Under the pieces are notes generated by a model that was given only the letters and a program-made list of their open reading frames with translations, searched no databases and was not told where the DNA came from. Of a stretch of 64,000 nucleotides of DNA, positions 55,301-61,300 are shown one piece after another (the stretch's first letter is position 1; each line of letters starts with the position of its first letter). The stretch comes from JAVBSX01 sp031549565 (GTDB lineage Bacteria > Planctomycetota > Planctomycetia > Pirellulales > Thermoguttaceae), in assembly GCA_031549565.1 (NCBI GenBank), contig JAVBPO010000041.1, positions 1 to 64,000 of the forward strand, read 5' to 3'. A program made the translations under genes and the position numbers.

Positions 55301-58300
55301 TGACGACGATTGCGATCAACATCGCCACGGTGGAAGACGCGATGGAAGAAAGACCCACCGCCCCGACGCCCGAAGTGGACGAAGAAGATGGTGTCGACGG
55401 TCGCAATGTGACCGTGACTTGGGAAGAAGCCGCCAATCTGAAATTTGAAGTCAGCGTGTTCGACGAAGACGGCAATGCCGTCGAAGACGCCGTGATACCG
55501 GCAAATCCGAACTTCGCTGCCAGCGTCTATTCGATGACGATCGCGATGCCCGACAGCGGTACGACGTACACGATCAAAGTCGTTCAGGTGAAAACACTCG
55601 GTACAGCGCCGAAGACGGCCACTTACAAGTCGGTCCCGGGCGTCGTGGAAGCGACGACCGAAACGTTCGCTGCCAAGAAGCCGAGTATCGACGTGGTGGC
55701 CGGACCTGCCGCAGGTGCGTACACGCTTACCGCGAAGCCGAACGCCGAGGCGCTCGCCGAACCGGTCGAGCTTTGGCGGTACACCGGCACCGGAGTTCCC
55801 GTGGTGGCCGACCTGATCAAGGACCTGAAGAACGGTGATACACCAACCAACTGGGAGAAGAAGACCCAGGGAACCGCTCCCAACCTTACCCCGGCCGATA
55901 CAGAAACTCCTTCGGCGACGCCCATTTACTACGTGGCCGTCGAGTACGTCGAGAATGCGACGACCGGGCAGGACACCCCGACGGCGTCCGACCTGATGGA
56001 ATTCGTCACGATTTCCGAGGCGACCGAACTGGGCGTGAAAGCGTCGCTCATGGACGCCACGGTCATGGCCATGGGAACGTCGCTGAAATACGACCTCGAC
56101 ATTTCGTTCGTGGGCGGCAAAGGCGTCGTGCCGACCGATACGTTGTATTACTACGACGGGACTCCGCCGGAAGGTGCTGCGACCCCCGGCTCCGTCGCTT
56201 GGGCTCAAGCGGAAATCGTCGCGGGCAGAGTGCCTGCCTCCGGTTGGTTGCCACTCCCGGCTAATGGTGAAGGCAAATATATCCTCGAATCGGATGCCAC
56301 GAGCAATGCAAGGCCGTACACGTTCCTCGTCGGTACGACGGACAAATCCGGCGGCAAAGTCGCGTCGGACCCGGCGACTTTCACCACGCCGACGTACGTC
56401 AAAACCGCCGCGAACGTTCCCGCCTTCGTTTCGACCGGTGACGGAACCGTCACCCTTGCATGGGATGCGACCGGCCTGACCGGTTACACCACCGCGACGG
56501 TTTACCAGTCGGAATACGACGCCGAGACCGGCACATGGAGCGAATGGACCGAATCGACGATGAGTGCCGCCGGTTCGAAAACCGTGAAGGACTTGGAAAA
56601 CGGTACGACGTACCAATTCCGGATCGTTTGGACCGGCGCCGACGATACCGTAACGCAGAAAGTGACCGACACCAGCGGCAACATCACCGCCGGGGTTGCG
56701 AACAACCTCGCCGCGACGGACCCGGCTGTTCCGATGACCCAAGCCGTCCCTGACAGACCGGTGTACGAAACGACGGTCACGTTCGATAAACCGACCTACG
56801 GAACGACGGAACTGTACGTGTACGACGGAACCGGCACGGCGAACGTGCAGGCTCTGATCGCCGCGATTCTCGCTGGTGACGACGAACTCCCGACCGGATG
56901 GAAGTCGCTTGGCGACACCAGCAACGTCAAGTACACGTCTGATCCGGGCGTATCGGCTGCCAAGACCGTCAGCTTCGTCAACGTGACGGTGTTCGAGGTT
57001 CCGGGAGAGGAAGAGGGGGACGATCCCGTGACGACCGCGCTCGCCAATGCGGTGAAAACCGTCACGATTCCGCGGCAGGCCGCTCGCACCATCGGCGTCG
57101 CGAAACCGGTCGTCAAGGGAAGCGGTACGATTGAAATTAAATGGACACCCGCCGACACAGCGACTGCTACGCTGACCGTCGTAGAAACCGCGTTCATCTC
57201 GAAAGACGGTGGCACGACTTGGATCAAGGCGACGACATCGGCTGCGGCCGGTACGACGTTCAGCGGTCTGACGAACGGAGACACTGATTACCTGTTCCGG
57301 GTCGTTTCGACCGTGACGCCGCAAGGTGGTTCCACGACCACGACGGTCTCCGAAACGTTCCCTCAGAAAGTGGAACTGGCCGACGCCCCGGCGACGCCGA
57401 CGCTGAACTTCGATCAGGCGACCGGCCAGAAGCTCAACGGAACGATCACCGGTGCCGTGGTGAATGATATCTTCAAGATCGAAGTCTTCAAAGAAGGCGT
57501 CGATACAGCCGTTACCTTCGGATACGTCAAGGCGACTGCGGCTGGAAACTTTGCGTTCTCGATTTCCAGTGCCGCTGCATCCGACACAAATATCAACGCG
57601 GCCTTGGAAGCCGGGACGTATTACACGATCAAGGCCACGCTCTGGGATGGCACCTTAACCGACAGTGCCGCGCGGTCGAAACCGTCCGCGTCCTCCGGTC
57701 TCGCCATGGCCAAGTTGGCCGCCCCGCAGAATCTCACGGTCGTGAAGGACAGCGTGACCGACAAATCGGTGACCGTGAACTTCGATGCGGCGGCACAGCA
57801 TCGCTATACGTTCAACGTGTACGATCCGACTAGTCAGACCCCCACGACTCCCATCGGCACGGTCAATTTTGACCCGGGCAATCCGCCCACCTCGATGAAA
57901 ATTGAACAGTACATCCCGTCGGGCGGTGGTGACGCCGTGGAGTTGAGCCCCAACTCGACGTACCGATTCTCTGTGTACGAAGTGAACGCAGGCGGCCTGA
58001 ACATTTCGCTGCTCTCCAACGAAGCCTCCGCGACGACGCTCCTGACCACGCCGACCTTGGCGGACAACCTGACCGGCCTGACCTGGCAAAAAGACTGGGA
58101 TGTCGAAGGTTCGGGCAAATACAATATCGAATTGTCTTGGGCGAAGAGTGAAGGTGCCGTTTCCTACAAGATCGAGTACTCCACGACGACGGCTCCCGAT
58201 ACCTGGTTGCCCGTGGATGATGCCGCAGCCGTCACGGAACTGAAGTTTGTCGTTCAGCAAGATGCGGGGGTGACGCTCAACTACCGGATCACGGCGATCA

Positions 58301-61300
58301 AAGACGGCACAAACGACTCCGTACCGAGTGCAGCACATCCCGTGACGGCACCGGCGGCGCCGCGACTGACGCAAAAAGCGTCGATCGGTGTTGGTAAAGC
58401 GACATGGGCCTCGGACGACGTGGTCACGGTTCCTTGGACGTTGGATACGGCCACCGGTGTCGCTCCGAAATCCTATACAGTGCAGTTCGTGTTCATCGAA
58501 AACGGTACTCCGGGGGCGGCAACCGTTTGGGCTGACGGAGCAACGGTGGATACTGCGGCGGCTACGACGGCATCGTTTAAGCTTACTCCGGGACAAATAC
58601 AATCCGGTGACCTTTACGTTCGCGTTGTCACCAACCCGGAAGCCAAAACGGATAAGTCGACCGAATCCGATCCTTCGAAAGCGGTCACCGTTCCGAGCGT
58701 TGCCGACACCGGCGAAGGGAAGGCTTGGGTCTTCACGGCCGCCGACGTCTCCGATCCGGACCCGGCTAAAGCGACCTATGCCGGTAAATACACCTCGACG
58801 CTCACCGTTACGAAGACTGGAGCGATCGCAACGGATACGCTCGCCGCGTTCCAGTACAACGCCAGTGCCGGTACCGGCAATTACACGAACGATCTCAATG
58901 CCCTGAAGACTTGGTTCCAGACGACCCCGCTGGTTGAAGGCGATATTCCGGCCGGTTGGACCAGAGTGACGTTGAATGCAAGCAACAAGGGCAGCTTCAA
59001 CTTCACGTTCGACGAACAGGGTGGCAGTGCGCAATTCGTCGCCGTCCAAACGAGTGGTGATACGGAAAAGTCGTATTCCTACTCCGAGTTGACGACGCTC
59101 AAGGTCGATAACGCCGCGATCAAGACCGCGTTCGCCGAAACGCCGACCGCTCCGGTGCTCACGGTTGACCCCGCGTCCACCGGACGCACCGTGTACGTCA
59201 CATGGCCCGCCGCTTCGACGGACACCGCCGCCAACGCCGGCGATTACGCCGTGACCGTGACGACCACCGGAACGCAATACACGGGGCCGACGACTCCGAC
59301 TTTTAGTCCGGGTACAGGCGGCGCGCCTGGAACCTGGCTCCTGTCGTTGAGCTTGCCACAAAGTGGTACGAAATATACGGTCAACGTCACAAGGACGGTC
59401 ACCGATACTGGTGTCAAGTACACTTCGCTCCCGGGCACGGTCGAGAAGACAACCGGTACGTACACGGCCGCTGCGCCGTCCGTCAACCTGACGAAGACCG
59501 ATACCAACAAATACACGGTCGCCGCGAAACCGCCTACCGGCACCGATACCGTGGCACTGTACAAATACAGCATTCCCGCGGGAACCTCGCCGGAAGTGTC
59601 GGCCAACAGTAAGGTCTCCGATCTCGTTGCCGCGATCAAAGCCGGTAAGAATGAGCAATCCGCGGATTGGCCTGCCGGTTGGACTTTGGTGACCGCCGGC
59701 ACCACGGACGTCACCGCGACCGCCACGGGCGTTTACTTCGTCGCCGTCGAGTCCGTCTTAAATCCGACCGTCAACCAGGATACGCCGACCGCCTCCGCAC
59801 TGACGACCGTCGTTCTGCTCAAGGCCGCGACGCTCAGCACCGTATCGCCGACGTTGACAAGCACGACGAACCTGAACACGCTCAACTACACCCTGAACGT
59901 CGCGTTCACCGCCGGTCAAGGTGTCACGGCGGGCAAGGTGACCGACACGTTGTACTACTACCAGGGAACGATTCCGACCGGTGCTGCCACCGTTGTCAAT
60001 ACCCTCGCTTGGGCTCAGGCTCAAATCGCGTTGGGCAAGGATATTTCCAATACGACGGAATTCAGCGGCAGCCTCTGGAAGAAACTCGCGCCGACCAACG
60101 AAGGTGCGTACACCCTGACGGTCGATGCGACGAATTTCACCGCCGATACGCGATTCACGTTCCTTGTCGGCACGACGGATCTGTCCGGGGCCGGCATTGC
60201 TTCGACGGACACGTTTACGACTGTTCCGGCGTACAACACCGTCAACGCGCCGAACCAAGCGACCGCTCCGACGACCGGCAACGGCACCGCGACTCTCGCG
60301 TGGACCGATTACGGCAACAGCTACACCAGGACCGTTTACGCGTCCGTCGACGGATCCAACACATGGGCCCCCGTGAATATGACCGGATCCGGTTCTACCG
60401 TTGCGGACGGCTTGCAAAATGGAAAGACCTACGAGTTCCGGATCGTCTGGGCCAAAGCCGGCGCAACGACGATCGTGTCCAAACCGAGTCTGCCCGTGAC
60501 CATCGGCGTTGCGAACAATCTCAAGGTCTCGACCCCGACGGCGACCAAGCCGGTCTACTCGTCGACGATCACGTTCACTCCGCCGACCGGTACGCAAACC
60601 ACGACGCTCTACGTCTACGAAGGGGAGACAATCCCGGCCAACGCGAACGCCGGTACGGTTAATCCGCCGACTGCGGGCTCACTCGATTGGCTCGTCGCCC
60701 AAGTGAAAGCGGGAACGTTTACCAACGGCAACGGCTGGAAGCTGATCGCCCCCGTCTCCGGAGCGTACACTTACACGAAAGCCCCCACGGACAACGCCTT
60801 AAAAGCCCACTTCGTCAACGTCACCGTTTACGGAACAGGTGCCACCGCGACCGCCAATACCGAGCAAGTCGTAACGATCCCGGCGGAACTTCCGCGAACG
60901 ACTCCGGTGCTCGTGTCGGCCGCCGACGGCAGCGGTTCGATCAGCGTGACCTGGACGCCGGCCTTCGATGCCGTTTCGGAAACCATCTACATCTCCGCGG
61001 ATGGTACGAACTGGACTGCCGCCACGACTTCGGCCAGCACGGGCACGACATTCCCCGGTCTGGAAAACGGAAAAACGTACCTGTTCCGGGTCGTTTCCGT
61101 GGTCAAAACCGGCGATACGGAAACGACGTCGGTTTCCGGTCAGTTGAGTCAGGAGTTGAAGGTGATTCAAACGATGGCCGCGCCGACCATGTCTTCCGAT
61201 CCGGCAAAAGGGCTCGTGCTCAACGGCCAGATCACCGGACAGACGCCGACTGGCGATTACAAGATCGACGTTTACAAAGGCACGACCCTGTTTAAGGAGG